A stretch of 49,891 nucleotides of DNA from an uncultured Microbulbifer sp. (GCF_947489355.1 NZ_CANLDD010000029.1:1-49891); one strand, 5' to 3'; positions 24,049-34,044 are shown, counted from the stretch's first letter. Translations and numbers: made by a program. Notes: generated from the sequence alone by a model not told the origin.

Positions 24049-25497
24049 CTATGGAATTTCGTTGCTTAGCCCTGGCCGCTTTACGTCTGTGAATGCCCCT
24101 AAAGTCTCTCCGTGATGCCCACCATTTATTGCAAATCTACCCTGTGGAGTGAAGTCCACATTTTCTGGATCGGAAAACAGAGGATCAACAAACTGCGAGA
24201 CCTGGTCAGGATCAGATTGCAAATGTGCATGAAGCGTGTCGGTGAAAGCACTCGTCCAATCGTTAAAGCTATTAAACGTTTGAGGATTTTCGCCTCCAAG
24301 GTCCAGTAGCCATTCGGGGCCCGTTGAGGCAGTGTAGTCTGTGTGCCAGAAAAGGTTGTAATCCATCTCGCTGATATCGGTTGAAATATTCACTTGGCTG
24401 GATGGGCGGGTTATCAGAAGGTCTCTTCCCACATGGCTGAAAATATTATTGTAGATATTGATATCTATAATACCTGAGAGGTTTACTGCAATACGTTCGA
24501 TATCGTGAAAGGTATTATTGGCGATACTGAGATCTTGCGACTGCTCACTGGTGTTTCCTGTGTCCAGGTTAATGGCACTGGCTGTTTCAAGGAATAAATT
24601 GCCCTGGATTTGCAGTTCGCTCATCTTGCTGTCTGCGGTGGAGGCGCCATTCAGTGAATTCGTTGTTCCGACAATCGCCTTGTCGAGCAGCTCGAAGTGA
24701 TTGTCTTGAATAAGGATACCTGACAAGTGTTTATCGTTTTGGGCCTGGAGTCGAACACCGGTGTCGGAATTGGAGAAGTGGTTCTGCCTGATGGCTATCT
24801 CCGTGATGTCACCGCTGTCTGCGGTAACGATGGGAGTGTTACTTTCCCTATCGCTCTGGTAGATGTCGTGGATTAAATTGTTGCTGATCGCCACCTGGCT
24901 GGCACGCGACAACCTTATACCGCCAACATTTCTGTCGCCATATACATGGTGGATATGAGTGTTGCGGATCTTGATACCGTTGGATTCACAGTCGCCGAGC
25001 GATGATGAAATCCCAGATGAGTGTACATTTTTGATCTCAAGGTTTTCAATAACAACATGGCTGGCGCACAAAAGGTAAATGCCAACCACGCTGTCTTCGT
25101 CGGTCGAGGTAATGCCCTGATCAATAACCGGTGCAGAGGTGTCGTTACTTGTATCACCAGCAATACGGATCGGGGCATCCGCCGTTCCGCTGTTGGCCAG
25201 TGTAAATCCTCGTATGGTTTCACCGGGGAAGCGATAGTTAGTTCTGTATTGGCGACCGCCTCTGATAAGGATAGTATCGCCTGCCCGCACTTCATTCAGC
25301 GCATCCTGCAGTGCTTGGCTGTCATCCACCACATAGGTTTGTGCGCTTGGGGGCGGCGGCGTCTGGGTGTCTGGAGTTACAACAGTGACTTCTCCGCCAG
25401 ACTCGGATCCACTGCAGGCAGTAATCGATATGGCTGCACATGCTGCAACAGAAAGGTGGAACAAAACCCTTTTAGTCTTCGAGATGGTAGTGAACAT
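24049..25497 (-). CDS. Lipoprotein with right-handed parallel beta-helix (polysaccharide lyase-like)
   Basis: A 482-residue protein with a lipobox ITAC at Cys-28, then a Pro-rich tether (TQTPPPPSAQ). The start of the fold (LQDALNEVRAGDTILIRGG) is typical of chondroitinase-B/PL6-type and pectate-lyase-like beta-helices. Repeated coils follow (IENLEIKNVHSSGI, IRNTHIHHVYGD, ISNNLIHDIY, IQDNHFELLD, IANNTFHDIE). The end reads NPENVDFTPQGRFAINGG, as in secreted carbohydrate-active beta-helix proteins. Outer-membrane anchoring is likely. No catalytic Lys/Arg pair could be assigned with confidence, so enzyme activity remains open. It has its own AT-rich upstream region. Confidence 0.8.
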   Translation of the reverse strand: MFTTISKTKRVLFHLSVAACAAISITACSGSESGGEVTVVTPDTQTPPPPSAQTYVVDDSQALQDALNEVRAGDTILIRGGRQYRTNYRFPGETIRGFTLANSGTADAPIRIAGDTSNDTSAPVIDQGITSTDEDSVVGIYLLCASHVVIENLEIKNVHSSGISSSLGDCESNGIKIRNTHIHHVYGDRNVGGIRLSRASQVAISNNLIHDIYQSDRESNTPIVTADSGDITEIAIRQNHFSNSDTGVRLQAQNDKHLSGILIQDNHFELLDKAIVGTTNSLNGASTADSKMSELQIQGNLFLETASAINLDTGNTSEQSQDLSIANNTFHDIERIAVNLSGIIDINIYNNIFSHVGRDLLITRPSSQVNISTDISEMDYNLFWHTDYTASTGPEWLLDLGGENPQTFNSFNDWTSAFTDTLHAHLQSDPDQVSQFVDPLFSDPENVDFTPQGRFAINGGHHGETLGAFTDVKRPGLSNEIP

Positions 25498-25541
25498 TTT
25501 ATAGTGTGCTCAAATTAATAGTTGTAAAAAATACCCAATTA

Positions 25542-25880
25542 TCATCTAAACCGAGTTTCAGCAATCTTTCCGGCAATAATGGAGTGCGCAGAGACACATA
25601 GGTGGGCCGGAGAATAAGAGTGCAAAAAATCGAAAATACAGTTAAATCGGCAGTGAAATTTCGTCAAATAGCACTGCGTATATTTAGGGCCGAATACATC
25701 GTAGCTGCTGCGTAAGGCACTCTTTAAATTACCGAGTACTGTATTCACCCAACAAAACGCGGACGCTTCGACACAAGCGCGGTCACCATCATAGACAACC
25801 TGATTGTGTGTGCAGCTTGCCTTAGTAACGGCTTTGAAGCATGCGAAGCCATTTGAGATGGCGGTGAGGAATTTGGTCAA
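25542..25880 (-). pseudogene. IS1595-family transposase 3' remnant
   Basis: The frame contains AFCWVNTVLGNLKSALRSSY and later GPKYTQCYLTKFHCRFNC. This is the conserved C-terminal end of IS1595-type transposases (W-VNT--GN-K ... YL-EF--RFN). Only ~110 codons remain, without the catalytic N-terminal part. The rest of the gap 25498-26167 holds no gene apart from the zinc-operon control region. Confidence 0.75.
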
Positions 25881-25994
25881 ACTGATACCTTTCTGAAACT
25901 TTAACTTGTTGCGAGCTATGATGCATTCCTTACAGGTTTATGTGTGTCTTTACAGACAGTAAAATGTGACTTAGCAAGGATGGCAATCAGAAAA

Positions 25995-26014
25995 TGATAT
26001 GATATAGTATACCA
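25995..26014. promoter_or_regulatory. Zur-box-like palindrome upstream of the zinc operon
   Basis: TGATATGATATAGTATACCA is an imperfect AT-rich palindrome resembling proteobacterial Zur boxes (core GTTATA-n-TATAAC type). It lies about 150 bases before the first operon gene. It was picked because the genes behind it look zinc-related, so the match is supportive but not independent. Confidence 0.45.
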
Positions 26015-26167
26015 GTTTTACCGCCTGGGCAATCTTGCAAGAGCATCTACGGATCGTATCTGAACAGTGTTGTCCCAGCGAGCACTTGCGAAAAGTACGA
26101 CGTTTTGTTGTTTGAATAATTCATAAATTATCGACTAACTCTTATAAGGGATGTAAGGAGATCTTTC

Positions 26168-26863
26168 ATGCAAAGTATTTTAAAGTGGATTGCCTCAGGT
26201 GTACTGGGCGCCCTGGCTGTTCTGTCCCACGCGCAACACAACGATGTTGTATTTGACGTTGACAATGGTCAGATTGTTATCGAGCTTGAGGACCATATGC
26301 ACGAATCTGGTGAAGGCGAGGCCCCCGAAGGGGGTGTCCTTACCAGCGATGGAGAGGTATTGTTGTTTGAAGCCGACTTCTTCGATTTCGATGAAGGCCC
26401 CTTTGCCACAGACAATCCGGGATACGCTTCCCATGAAGAGAGTGGCGTGTTGAACCCCGGCGATATCATCGGTTTCTCCGGTGTCGCTACCTTGCAGTTC
26501 TGGGACGGCACTGCCTGGACGACGACGACAGCTGACCAGGTGACTGTGATCGATACTTTTGGTGCAGAGACTGTGTTTAGTTCCGCAGGCGTAGTAGCTG
26601 GCAGCTCTGGTTTTGTCGGTGCTGCAGATGCTGTGGGTGGCTTCCATTCACATATCGATTATAAGATCAACCCGGATGCAGCGATGGGTGCTTACCTGAT
26701 TGAAATGCAGCTGTTGGGCTTTGACAGCACGGGCAGCAACCAAGTTTATGGCGCATCTGAAAGCTACTACATCGCATTCAACTTTGGTTTAGATGAAGCG
26801 GCCTATGAAGCGAGTATCGACGCTTTCCTTGCCAATGCCTCTCCTGTAGTGCAGCGGCAATAA
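26168..26863 (+). CDS. Secreted protein resembling the Zur-regulated All3515 family
   Basis: A 231-residue exported protein (signal peptide ending LSHAQ near 23) with TAAGGAGA upstream of the ATG. It is very acidic, with an early LEDHMHESGEGE, then DNPGYASHE, GVATLQFWDGTAW, GFHSHIDYKI and GAYLIEMQLLG. The pattern resembles the cyanobacterial All3515-type zinc-responsive proteins, without the PEP-CTERM anchor; this is recalled, not searched. The conserved His residues suggest metal binding. A related protein is encoded at 29211, and the two flank a ZnuD-like receptor, so the three probably work together in zinc capture. Confidence 0.75.
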   Translation: MQSILKWIASGVLGALAVLSHAQHNDVVFDVDNGQIVIELEDHMHESGEGEAPEGGVLTSDGEVLLFEADFFDFDEGPFATDNPGYASHEESGVLNPGDIIGFSGVATLQFWDGTAWTTTTADQVTVIDTFGAETVFSSAGVVAGSSGFVGAADAVGGFHSHIDYKINPDAAMGAYLIEMQLLGFDSTGSNQVYGASESYYIAFNFGLDEAAYEASIDAFLANASPVVQRQ

Positions 26864-27001
26864 TGATGTTCTCTGTACTGTTACGCGTGGGGGCTTGGTG
26901 CGCACAAGAGGTTTAAATCACCGACCCCCTGTCTTCCAGTCTGCTTGACAGACATCTGGCCCGCCCTGCGGGCCCTTTAACTCATTCACTCAACTAAATA
27001 C

Positions 27002-29209
27002 ATGAGGTATCAAGTGCTGAAGGCGTTTAGGCAGGTAGCAGGTTGGTTCGTCGTTCTGGCTATCACCCAGCCGGGGCTAGCAGAAGATCCCGAGGACAAA
27101 GAACATAAAGAGATCGAAGAGGTCATTGTCTCTGGCCAGAAAGAACAGGGAGCCCATGACCAGTTTCGAACCGGTCAGTCTGGCGTAATCCTGGCTGGCG
27201 ATGAACTTCGCCTTGAGATCAGCAATACCTTGGGAGAGACATTGGCAAACCAGCCAGGAGTTCACAACGCCACCTTTGGACCCAGTGTTGGTTTGCCAGT
27301 ATTGCGTGGTTTGTCTGGCGTACGCGTCAGGATCATAGAAGATGGCATCGGAAGCTGGGACGCTTCATCGCTCAGTCCAGATCATGCTGTCGCCATAGAG
27401 CCCCTACTAGCAGAACGCATAGAGATACTCCAGGGCGCTTCAAGTATTGAGTTTGGTAATGCTGCGGTAGGGGGCGTCGTACATGTGGATACACAGCGTA
27501 TCCCCTTTACAAAATCAGGGCAATCACACTCTGGTGCTATTGAGTGGAGAACAGAACTTATTAACGATCACGCTCAAACAACCACTGCTGCAAAGTTCAA
27601 CATTGAGAATGAGCGCTTCGGTTTTCATATTGATGGGTACAACAGAAATCATGATGATGTCGAGATCCCCGCTTGCGCCATTGATGTCGTGCAGGTGAAT
27701 CGTCAGTTGGGTTTTGATGCAAGTCAGTCGAATACCTGTGGCTATATTGCCAACAGTGATGCTGAGGCGAAGGGCTATTCGATCGGTGCCGCATTGACCG
27801 AGGAGCACTGGTACATCGGCGCTTCGGCCCGGAATATGAAATACGACTACGGCATACCACCGGGAAGTCATACAGAACCTCGAGACAGTGGTCACAACCA
27901 CGGCGCGGGCGAAGACGGTGATCCGCTGATCCGTATTGATCTCGAACAACAGCGTTACGACTTTAGAGGGGGCTACCGATTTCAGCAAAACGTTTTGCAG
28001 CAGCTAGAGCTGCAAATAGCGACAGTCAACTACGAACATTTCGAAATGGAGAGCGGATTTTCGGGTACGCACTTTGTCAATGATGTTACCGAAGCTAAAC
28101 TGAGTCTTGAGCACAACCTTGCTGCAGGCTTTGAGGGGGTGATCGGGATACAAGCCATTGATCGCTATTTTTCCTCTACGGGCGATGAAAACTTTGTGCC
28201 CCCCTCGGATGTGACCAGTTTTGGCATCTACCTGGTAGAAAAATGGCAGCACGGGGCCTGGACCTTTCAGGCGGGCGGGCGTTTCGATATCACGGAGATT
28301 CGCCAACTCGAACTAACAGCTCCCCTTCGCCCGAATAATTATCAGCTCATGCACGCGCCCATGGAATATAAGACCGGCAGTTTCCAGCTGGGTGTTGACT
28401 ATGAGCTGGAGAATCATCAATGGTTCGCAGCACTCGGCAGACATCAGCGTACGCCAGATGTCCATGAGTTCTTGTCATTGGGGCCACACTTGGCGACCCG
28501 CAGTTTCGACCTCGGTTTGCTGCTGCGCTCCGATGGTAACATTCCAGATCCAGAGCTGTTTAACAGCTTGGAATTGGGGTGGGATTGGTCGCACGGCCTG
28601 GGCAGTACCCAAATCAGGCTATTTCGCAGTGAAGTGGACGGGTTTATCTATCAGAATAATACAGGGATTTTCTACGACCTCGCCGAGCAACTGTTTCGCA
28701 TTAACTGCGTTCGGCTAGCCGAGTGCCTGCCCGTTTATGAATACCAACAGAATGATGCAGTGATACAGGGTGGCGAGGTTCAATGGTTTTGGCCTGGAGT
28801 TTCTGTCGCTCGCGGTACCTTGCAAGTCGACTGGTTTGTAGACTACGTGGAGGGACATTTAGAAGGTGCTGGTGGCAGCGGCACTGGTAATGAAGACATT
28901 CCCCGAATGCCACCCTGGCGTCTTGGCGCAGGGGCTGAATGGTCTTCGATGCAATGGTTGTTCGATATCACAGCAACTTATGTGGCTGCGCAAAACAACC
29001 CCGGTGCCTTCGAGACAGAGACCGACAGTTATCTTGAAGTGAATGCGAGTTTGCACTACAAGCTGACGGGATGGCTTGACAACGCCAGCGTGTTCCTCAA
29101 AGGCATGAATTTGAGTGACCAGGAAATTCACAATGCTACATCATTTATTCGAAATTTTGCTCCGGAGCCAGGTCGTTCCCTGGAGCTGGGGCTCAGCTGG
29201 GAGTGGTAA
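27002..29209 (+). CDS. znuD: TonB-dependent receptor, ZnuD-like zinc transporter
   Basis: A 735-residue outer-membrane receptor with a signal peptide ending GLA near 27, a TonB-box-like IEEVIVSGQ and a plug domain (~40-170). The plug motif LSPDHAVAIEPLLAERIEIL (~125-143) is characteristic of ZnuD-type receptors. An extracellular His/Asp-rich loop (SHTEPRDSGHNHGAGEDGD, ~289-308) matches the zinc-binding loops of that family. The protein ends in ELGLSWEW with the terminal aromatic residue needed for Bam-mediated insertion. The start codon is ATG 27002. It lies between two related secreted proteins, and the next gene starts one base after its stop. Confidence 0.88.
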   Translation: MRYQVLKAFRQVAGWFVVLAITQPGLAEDPEDKEHKEIEEVIVSGQKEQGAHDQFRTGQSGVILAGDELRLEISNTLGETLANQPGVHNATFGPSVGLPVLRGLSGVRVRIIEDGIGSWDASSLSPDHAVAIEPLLAERIEILQGASSIEFGNAAVGGVVHVDTQRIPFTKSGQSHSGAIEWRTELINDHAQTTTAAKFNIENERFGFHIDGYNRNHDDVEIPACAIDVVQVNRQLGFDASQSNTCGYIANSDAEAKGYSIGAALTEEHWYIGASARNMKYDYGIPPGSHTEPRDSGHNHGAGEDGDPLIRIDLEQQRYDFRGGYRFQQNVLQQLELQIATVNYEHFEMESGFSGTHFVNDVTEAKLSLEHNLAAGFEGVIGIQAIDRYFSSTGDENFVPPSDVTSFGIYLVEKWQHGAWTFQAGGRFDITEIRQLELTAPLRPNNYQLMHAPMEYKTGSFQLGVDYELENHQWFAALGRHQRTPDVHEFLSLGPHLATRSFDLGLLLRSDGNIPDPELFNSLELGWDWSHGLGSTQIRLFRSEVDGFIYQNNTGIFYDLAEQLFRINCVRLAECLPVYEYQQNDAVIQGGEVQWFWPGVSVARGTLQVDWFVDYVEGHLEGAGGSGTGNEDIPRMPPWRLGAGAEWSSMQWLFDITATYVAAQNNPGAFETETDSYLEVNASLHYKLTGWLDNASVFLKGMNLSDQEIHNATSFIRNFAPEPGRSLELGLSWEW

Positions 29210-29210
29210 G

Positions 29211-30059
29211 ATGGGAATGCGATGCGTGGTTTGCTGCTATAGGCAGTTACGGAACTTAGTGGGCGTGCTATTGCTGGTCGCAACAAGCCTGAAGGTGAGC
29301 GCTCAATACAGCAGCTGTAACGACTTTGGACACTTTGACCTCTTCATCGATATTGTCCCACCGGCTGCAGTAGGCGCTAAAATCCTGGTCGACTCTGCGG
29401 GCACTTTTCCGCTCAGTGCGGATACCGGCAACATCGTGGTGCCGGCAAATTTTGGTGACTTTGGTGGTGGACCACACAAAACGGATGATCCTGGCTGGGT
29501 GGTAAATACCGGCGGCCTTTTAGATGGCGAGAACCTGTGGTTTCGTGCTTTGGGAGCGCTCCGCTACTGGGATCCAACTATCGAGGCGTGGATAGGCCCC
29601 GTCAACGGGGAGCGCGTGCGGTATTTCGGCAATATTCCTTTCGAAGTTTTTTTGCGAAACGATCCGGTTGAATTGGCATTCTACAAACAGGGAACGATAT
29701 GGTCGTACGGCGGTCTCGAAGGCCCCCTCGAATCACCAATCGACCAGGCTGCGCAGGACGGCAGCATTCATTCGCACCTGGATTTCTGTGTGGAAGCCGC
29801 CGATGGTGACTGTGCGCTCCCTGGGGTTGGGCACACTGGCAATCCATCAACCGGTGCCTATCTGATAGAACTGCAGTTATTTTCCGATGCGGGGGCAGGT
29901 GAGAAGTACAGAAGTTCGCGACCTGTACAGGTCTTACTCAATAACGGCTTGACTGGGGATCAGTGTGGGACCGCGATCAACGCGTTGATTCAGCCAACCA
30001 ATGTCGATTCGTCTGAGGCCCTGCCGGGGGCAGGGGTACTCATCATGACGGGGTACTAA
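29211..30059 (+). CDS. Second secreted All3515-like protein of the zinc operon
   Basis: About 282 residues. ATG 29211 lies one base after the receptor stop and gives a good signal peptide (LVGVLLLVATSLKVSAQ); the frame is open further upstream, but that part overlaps the receptor gene. Shared motifs with the 26168 protein are the DDPGW / DNPGY segment, GALRYWDPTIEAW, SIHSHLDFCV and GAYLIELQLF. It has two cysteines in each half that could form disulfides, and it ends without an anchor. The role is presumably extracellular or periplasmic metal handling with the receptor. Confidence 0.75.
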   Translation: MGMRCVVCCYRQLRNLVGVLLLVATSLKVSAQYSSCNDFGHFDLFIDIVPPAAVGAKILVDSAGTFPLSADTGNIVVPANFGDFGGGPHKTDDPGWVVNTGGLLDGENLWFRALGALRYWDPTIEAWIGPVNGERVRYFGNIPFEVFLRNDPVELAFYKQGTIWSYGGLEGPLESPIDQAAQDGSIHSHLDFCVEAADGDCALPGVGHTGNPSTGAYLIELQLFSDAGAGEKYRSSRPVQVLLNNGLTGDQCGTAINALIQPTNVDSSEALPGAGVLIMTGY

Positions 30060-30103
30060 CGCACACGGACCCGTACTGTGTCTGTAGCTTCGTCTGTTCA
30101 TAG

Positions 30104-30127
30104 AACCCCTTTTAAAAAGGGGGTACA
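30104..30127. terminator. Bidirectional terminator between convergent genes
   Basis: ACCCCTTTT-AA-AAAGGGGGT stem with flanking A and T runs between the zinc operon (plus) and the amidase (minus). Suitable for both strands. Confidence 0.75.
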
Positions 30128-30206
30128 CTACGACATATCGACTGGCCTGGAAAGCCTGGGGCTGGCGAGGCACTTACCATTATTCCACCGTGTTTCGCAC
30201 ATCCGC

Positions 30207-31733
30207 TCACTCAGTTTCAGCGGCACTGGTGATCCACTCCAGGGTTGGCGCAGTACGGTGATGGGTTGCCTGTTCATAGCTGTAGGCAGCCCCGATCAAC
30301 AGCGACTCGGTATTGGCACCGGAAAAAAAGGAGATCCCGACCGGCAATCCCTCCACATAACCCATTGGCACCGTAATGTGTGGGTAGCCGGCTACTGCAG
30401 CCGGGCTGCTGGCCGAGCCTTCGAATTGATCGCCACGCGCATAGTTGGTCTGCCAGGCCGGCCCCACAGTCGGAGCAATCAACAGGTCCACATCGCAACG
30501 ATCGAGGGCGGCATCAATCCCCTCTTTACCGGCCAGGCGCCTGGCACTTTCCTGCGCCTGTATATAGGCGGAATCTGTCAATGCGGGGGCTTGCAGAGCG
30601 TATTCGAACAACTCCTGCCCAAAGTGGACAAGCTCCTTGTCCGCAAGCTGCTTATTGCCCTCAACCAGCGCTTTCAGGTTATGCACCTCAGGCAGGTCAG
30701 CCTGCTCCAGGTACGCATTGATGCCCGCCTTAAACTCCGATAACAAGACGGTGAATTCCGGCTCTGAAAACTGCCCGACAGTGGCGATGTCACAGCTGTC
30801 GACCAGCTCCGCGCCCTGTTCCTGCAACGCTTTCAATTCCGCATCAAAGGTGTTGTCCAGGTTTTGGTCGTAGCCCATCAGATTGCGTACCACGCCAATA
30901 CGCTTCCCATGCAAACCGTCTTTCTGAAGCGCTGAGCTGTAGTTCAACTTAGTGTCGATCATGGATTCCAGCAACAGGGCAGCGTCGGCAACGGTGCGTG
31001 CCATTGGTCCGGCGGTGTCCTGACTATGGGCGATAGGGATAATGCCACCCTGGCTGATCAGGTTCAGGGTTGGCTTGATAGTGACAATGCCGTTAATGGC
31101 TGCCGGGCAGGTCAGCGAACCATCGGTCTCGGTGCCCACTGATACGGCTACCAAATCCGCGGCCACGGCCACGGCCGAACCACCGCTGGAGCCGCAGGGG
31201 TTGGCACCCTCCTGATAGGGGTTACGAACCTGTCCGCCCACCGCACTCCAGCCACTGCTGGATGGATGCGCGCGAAAGTTGGCCCACTCACTCAGATTCG
31301 CCTTGCCCAGTATAACCGCGCCCGCCGCACGCAGTTTTTCCACCAGAGGGGCGTCCCGCTTGGGCAGGTTATCCTTCAGCAGCAGCGACCCTGCGGTATT
31401 TGGCATCTTATCGGCGGTATCGATATTGTCTTTTAGCAGTACCGGGATACCGTGCAGAGGGCCCCTGCTACCTTCTTGTACACGCTCCTGGTCCAATTGT
31501 CTGGCGATATCCAGGGCATCGGGATTGACCACAATAATTGAGTTCAAGCCCTTTTCGCCATGATCGTACCTAGCAATACGCGCCTGATAGTACTCCACCA
31601 GCTGCACTGAGCTGAGTTGTCCATCGGACATCATCGCCTGCAATTCAGCGATGCTCTTCTCACTCAAGTCTGGCGTCTTGGCCCCACTGCAGCCTGCCAG
31701 TGACAATACTGCCCCAAGTGCCAGGATTTTCAT
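30207..31733 (-). CDS. Lipoprotein amidase (amidase signature family)
   Basis: About 508 residues from ATG 31733, which gives a lipoprotein signal (MKILALGAVLSLAGC) preceded by AGGTGG. The frame continues 48 codons upstream, but that stretch is not signal-like. All residues of the Ser-cisSer-Lys triad are visible: Lys in HGIPVLLKDNIDT, the middle Ser in NPCGSSGGSAVAVAA and the nucleophile in TETDGSLTCPAAINGI. Family members hydrolyse amide bonds in small amides or peptides; the substrate is unknown. Lipid anchoring suggests action in the envelope. An IS3 remnant lies directly upstream, so its original promoter may be altered. Confidence 0.88.
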   Translation of the reverse strand: MKILALGAVLSLAGCSGAKTPDLSEKSIAELQAMMSDGQLSSVQLVEYYQARIARYDHGEKGLNSIIVVNPDALDIARQLDQERVQEGSRGPLHGIPVLLKDNIDTADKMPNTAGSLLLKDNLPKRDAPLVEKLRAAGAVILGKANLSEWANFRAHPSSSGWSAVGGQVRNPYQEGANPCGSSGGSAVAVAADLVAVSVGTETDGSLTCPAAINGIVTIKPTLNLISQGGIIPIAHSQDTAGPMARTVADAALLLESMIDTKLNYSSALQKDGLHGKRIGVVRNLMGYDQNLDNTFDAELKALQEQGAELVDSCDIATVGQFSEPEFTVLLSEFKAGINAYLEQADLPEVHNLKALVEGNKQLADKELVHFGQELFEYALQAPALTDSAYIQAQESARRLAGKEGIDAALDRCDVDLLIAPTVGPAWQTNYARGDQFEGSASSPAAVAGYPHITVPMGYVEGLPVGISFFSGANTESLLIGAAYSYEQATHHRTAPTLEWITSAAETE

Positions 31734-31882
31734 CCACTTAGACACCACCTGACCGTCCTCTTCTAATACATGATTTAGGATCCTGACCCCATTGCTTCTA
31801 TGGGGCCCTATCCGCTGCAACCTGCCTGATTTCGCCTGTTTTGTCGACAATTGACGTGGTCCAGCATTTCTGTACACCCGAG

Positions 31883-32110
31883 TTAAGCCGCTTTTCTGAT
31901 CTTCGCCATTTCTGATTCATAGTGATTTGGGCTTTGGTATCCCAGATACAAATGCAGGCTCTGGATGTTGCACCACATCGAAATGTAACGCAACACACCC
32001 TGCTGGGCCTCGCAGCGGGTTTGATAGTGTCACCACTGAATCTGCTCTTGTTTGAGACTGCCAAAGAAGTTTTCCATAACCGCATTTCCGTAATTCAGCA
32101 TCCCTATCTT
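31883..32110 (-). pseudogene. IS3-family OrfB 3' remnant with internal stop
   Basis: The minus strand reads NAVMENFFGSLKQEQIQW, an in-frame TGA, then HYQTRCEAQQGVLRYISMW and LYLGYQSPNHYE. This is the end of an IS3-group transposase including the catalytic-Glu region (MENFFGSLK). The stop codon and lack of a 5' part make it inactive. Confidence 0.85.
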
Positions 32111-32960
32111 TCAGCGGAGACTATCTCGCTATTTGAAAGGTTTATGTGCAATCAAACTGAGACAGAAAGCTAACTCAACGAAGTGTAGTGGAATAGTGAA
32201 TTTGGCCACCTGACTTTGAGTGATATCATCACCCTCAATGAGGATTCTGTTGATAACGACAGCGTGGCTAACTTGGTTCACGATACAGAAACTCTCAAGG
32301 GCATAGAAGCCAACTTGGCCAAGCAGTTCAGTAAGCAGCTTGGCTCCTATAGGGATTTATGAGCCCCTACCACAACCCTGATGCGGTTGAAGATAAGCGC
32401 GGGGGCGATGATTTTGTTATCGACACAAGGTCCGCAACGAGATTGCTCAAACCTCTGTGCCAGCCAACTAGCCTCGACTGAATTCACTCACTCATCATTG
32501 CCAACGTATCGAAACAGGTAATGACAGTTATCGCTTCCGGCACTCAACAAGCAGAGGGGAAGGCTGGCAAAAGAAACTCCCGTTAGACCATAATCCGGCC
32601 ATCCAGGTGGGTCAATTTTGAGGGCAAGCAAACAATGAAGCACTCTTGGTCTTTCGCACGGTTGCCGGTCTATCTCGTACTGACGCCGATTTTTCGCTTT
32701 AATTGGCCGCAATCGGGCCGGGCCGGCTGGTCACCACTCGACCAGATTGAGAAAAAATAGACGACACAAGGCTGGCTATCGATTGACTTTAAAGGGAATC
32801 TGCATAAGAAGCTAAAAAATTAACCCTGAAAAACGCCAAAGTACAATCAAACAGTTATTTAGTGAGGATAGTGAGGGGCTTTTTCGGAAAGCTAACCCTC
32901 AACGGAATTAAGTACTGCTTCAGACTTAAAATTATTTTCCTTTCACAGTCAGAAGAAAAA
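32111..32960. other. 850-base stretch without a supported gene
   Basis: Short frames only. One plus-strand stretch (about 32200-32360) reads TLSDIITLNEDSVDNDS and NLAKQFSKQLGSYRDL in neighbouring frames. It may be a decayed gene, but no family was recognised. The end contains the promoter region of the small lipoprotein gene at 32961. Confidence 0.4.
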
Positions 32961-33320
32961 ATGAACAAGGTTTTTACCATTATTGTATTAGCCATTGCCA
33001 CCGCTTCCTGCATGAAGCTCGAAGTAAAACCTGACGGCATTATTGGGGATACCGTAGATGCCGGCAAGGAGGTCTACCAAAGCATCAAAAGAAGCCGAAA
33101 TGGTGAAGATGAGCGTAATTTCTCGCACAAAATAAGCTATAACTCAGCTATCTCTAATGCAGTCAATATCACTAATTGCAAAAAGGAAATGATGGAGGTT
33201 ATTTCTGCCTTTGAACTCACCGTATCCAAGATACTGACCGAGTCCTCGGAAATTGTAGGGGAAGACGAGCGTAAAAGCGTACAGTGCACTGTGAAGGCAG
33301 TAGTACGTAAAAGTACCTGA
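32961..33320 (+). CDS. Small lipoprotein of unknown function
   Basis: About 119 residues from ATG 32961, chosen because it gives the signal peptide MNKVFTIIVLAIATASC with Cys-17 as the lipidation site; the frame extends upstream without a signal. The mature part is charged (QSIKRSRNGEDERNFSHK) with one Cys pair candidate (NCKKE, VQCTVK). No known family. It is followed by the DUF5329 gene after 180 bases, possibly under separate control. Confidence 0.7.
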   Translation: MNKVFTIIVLAIATASCMKLEVKPDGIIGDTVDAGKEVYQSIKRSRNGEDERNFSHKISYNSAISNAVNITNCKKEMMEVISAFELTVSKILTESSEIVGEDERKSVQCTVKAVVRKST

Positions 33321-33502
33321 AGTCTCCCAGAATAAAGTATACTGTATATAGCCTCGACACTATAGGTTTAGAGGCTGTAGTCACGCACCTAAAGCCCTGA
33401 TCAGCTGACTTTGTTCGGGGCCATGAGGGGAGGAATTTAATGCAATGCTGATTTATAACGCTATTCACCCCTCGCAAAATTTCACCGCCCAAGGATAGAA
33501 AA

Positions 33503-33883
33503 ATGACAAGACACTTGGCCATTTTCCTTGCTTTTATTTCCTCCATGCTAGCCCCTCTTTCAGTACAGGCAGATAGCGCACCTAAGGAGATAAAACATCT
33601 GATTCAATTTGTATCCACCTCTGGCTGTACATTCATCCGAAACGGCAGCGAACACAGCAGCTTGGAAGCAGTGGAGCATATGAAGAAAAAATATCAATAT
33701 TTCTCCAGCAAAATTGACAGCGCCGAGGCGTTTATCGAACTGAGCGCCAGCAAAAGCACCTTTAGCGGTCAGCCTTACCATATCAAGTGCGAAAACCAGC
33801 CAAAGGAAAAGTCTCAAACCTGGCTCTTAAATGAACTGACACGATACCGTATGGCCGAGAAATTAGAACTAGACAACACTTAA
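33503..33883 (+). CDS. DUF5329 family exported protein
   Basis: A 126-residue protein with a signal peptide ending SVQA (~23). The mature part begins KEIKHLIQFVSTSGCTFIRN and contains YFSSKIDSAEAFIELSASKS, FSGQPYHIKC and WLLNELTRYR, the conserved plan of DUF5329. Two cysteines are placed to form a disulfide. Function of the family is unknown to me; periplasmic location is predicted. A Shine-Dalgarno-like AAGGA precedes the ATG. Confidence 0.85.
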   Translation: MTRHLAIFLAFISSMLAPLSVQADSAPKEIKHLIQFVSTSGCTFIRNGSEHSSLEAVEHMKKKYQYFSSKIDSAEAFIELSASKSTFSGQPYHIKCENQPKEKSQTWLLNELTRYRMAEKLELDNT

Positions 33884-34044
33884 CTAGTGGCTGGAAAAGC
33901 CGTACAATGCTCGACTCGCGAGAAAATCATCAAAGGGGATAACGATTTTCCCTCCCCACCCTCCCCCTCCTGGGAAACCAACTAAAGCGCTGCTTTGAAT
34001 GGTAAGTCTATGTTTCCCAATAGCCATATTAAAATGGGGTAAGT

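Noticed and set aside
24112..25518. Plus-strand frames opposite the beta-helix lipoprotein
   Set aside because: Shadows of a well-supported lipoprotein gene with a clear lipobox.
32200..32760. Possible restriction-modification or transposase remnant
   Set aside because: Short peptide fragments in different frames gave no family I could name; left as unassigned sequence.
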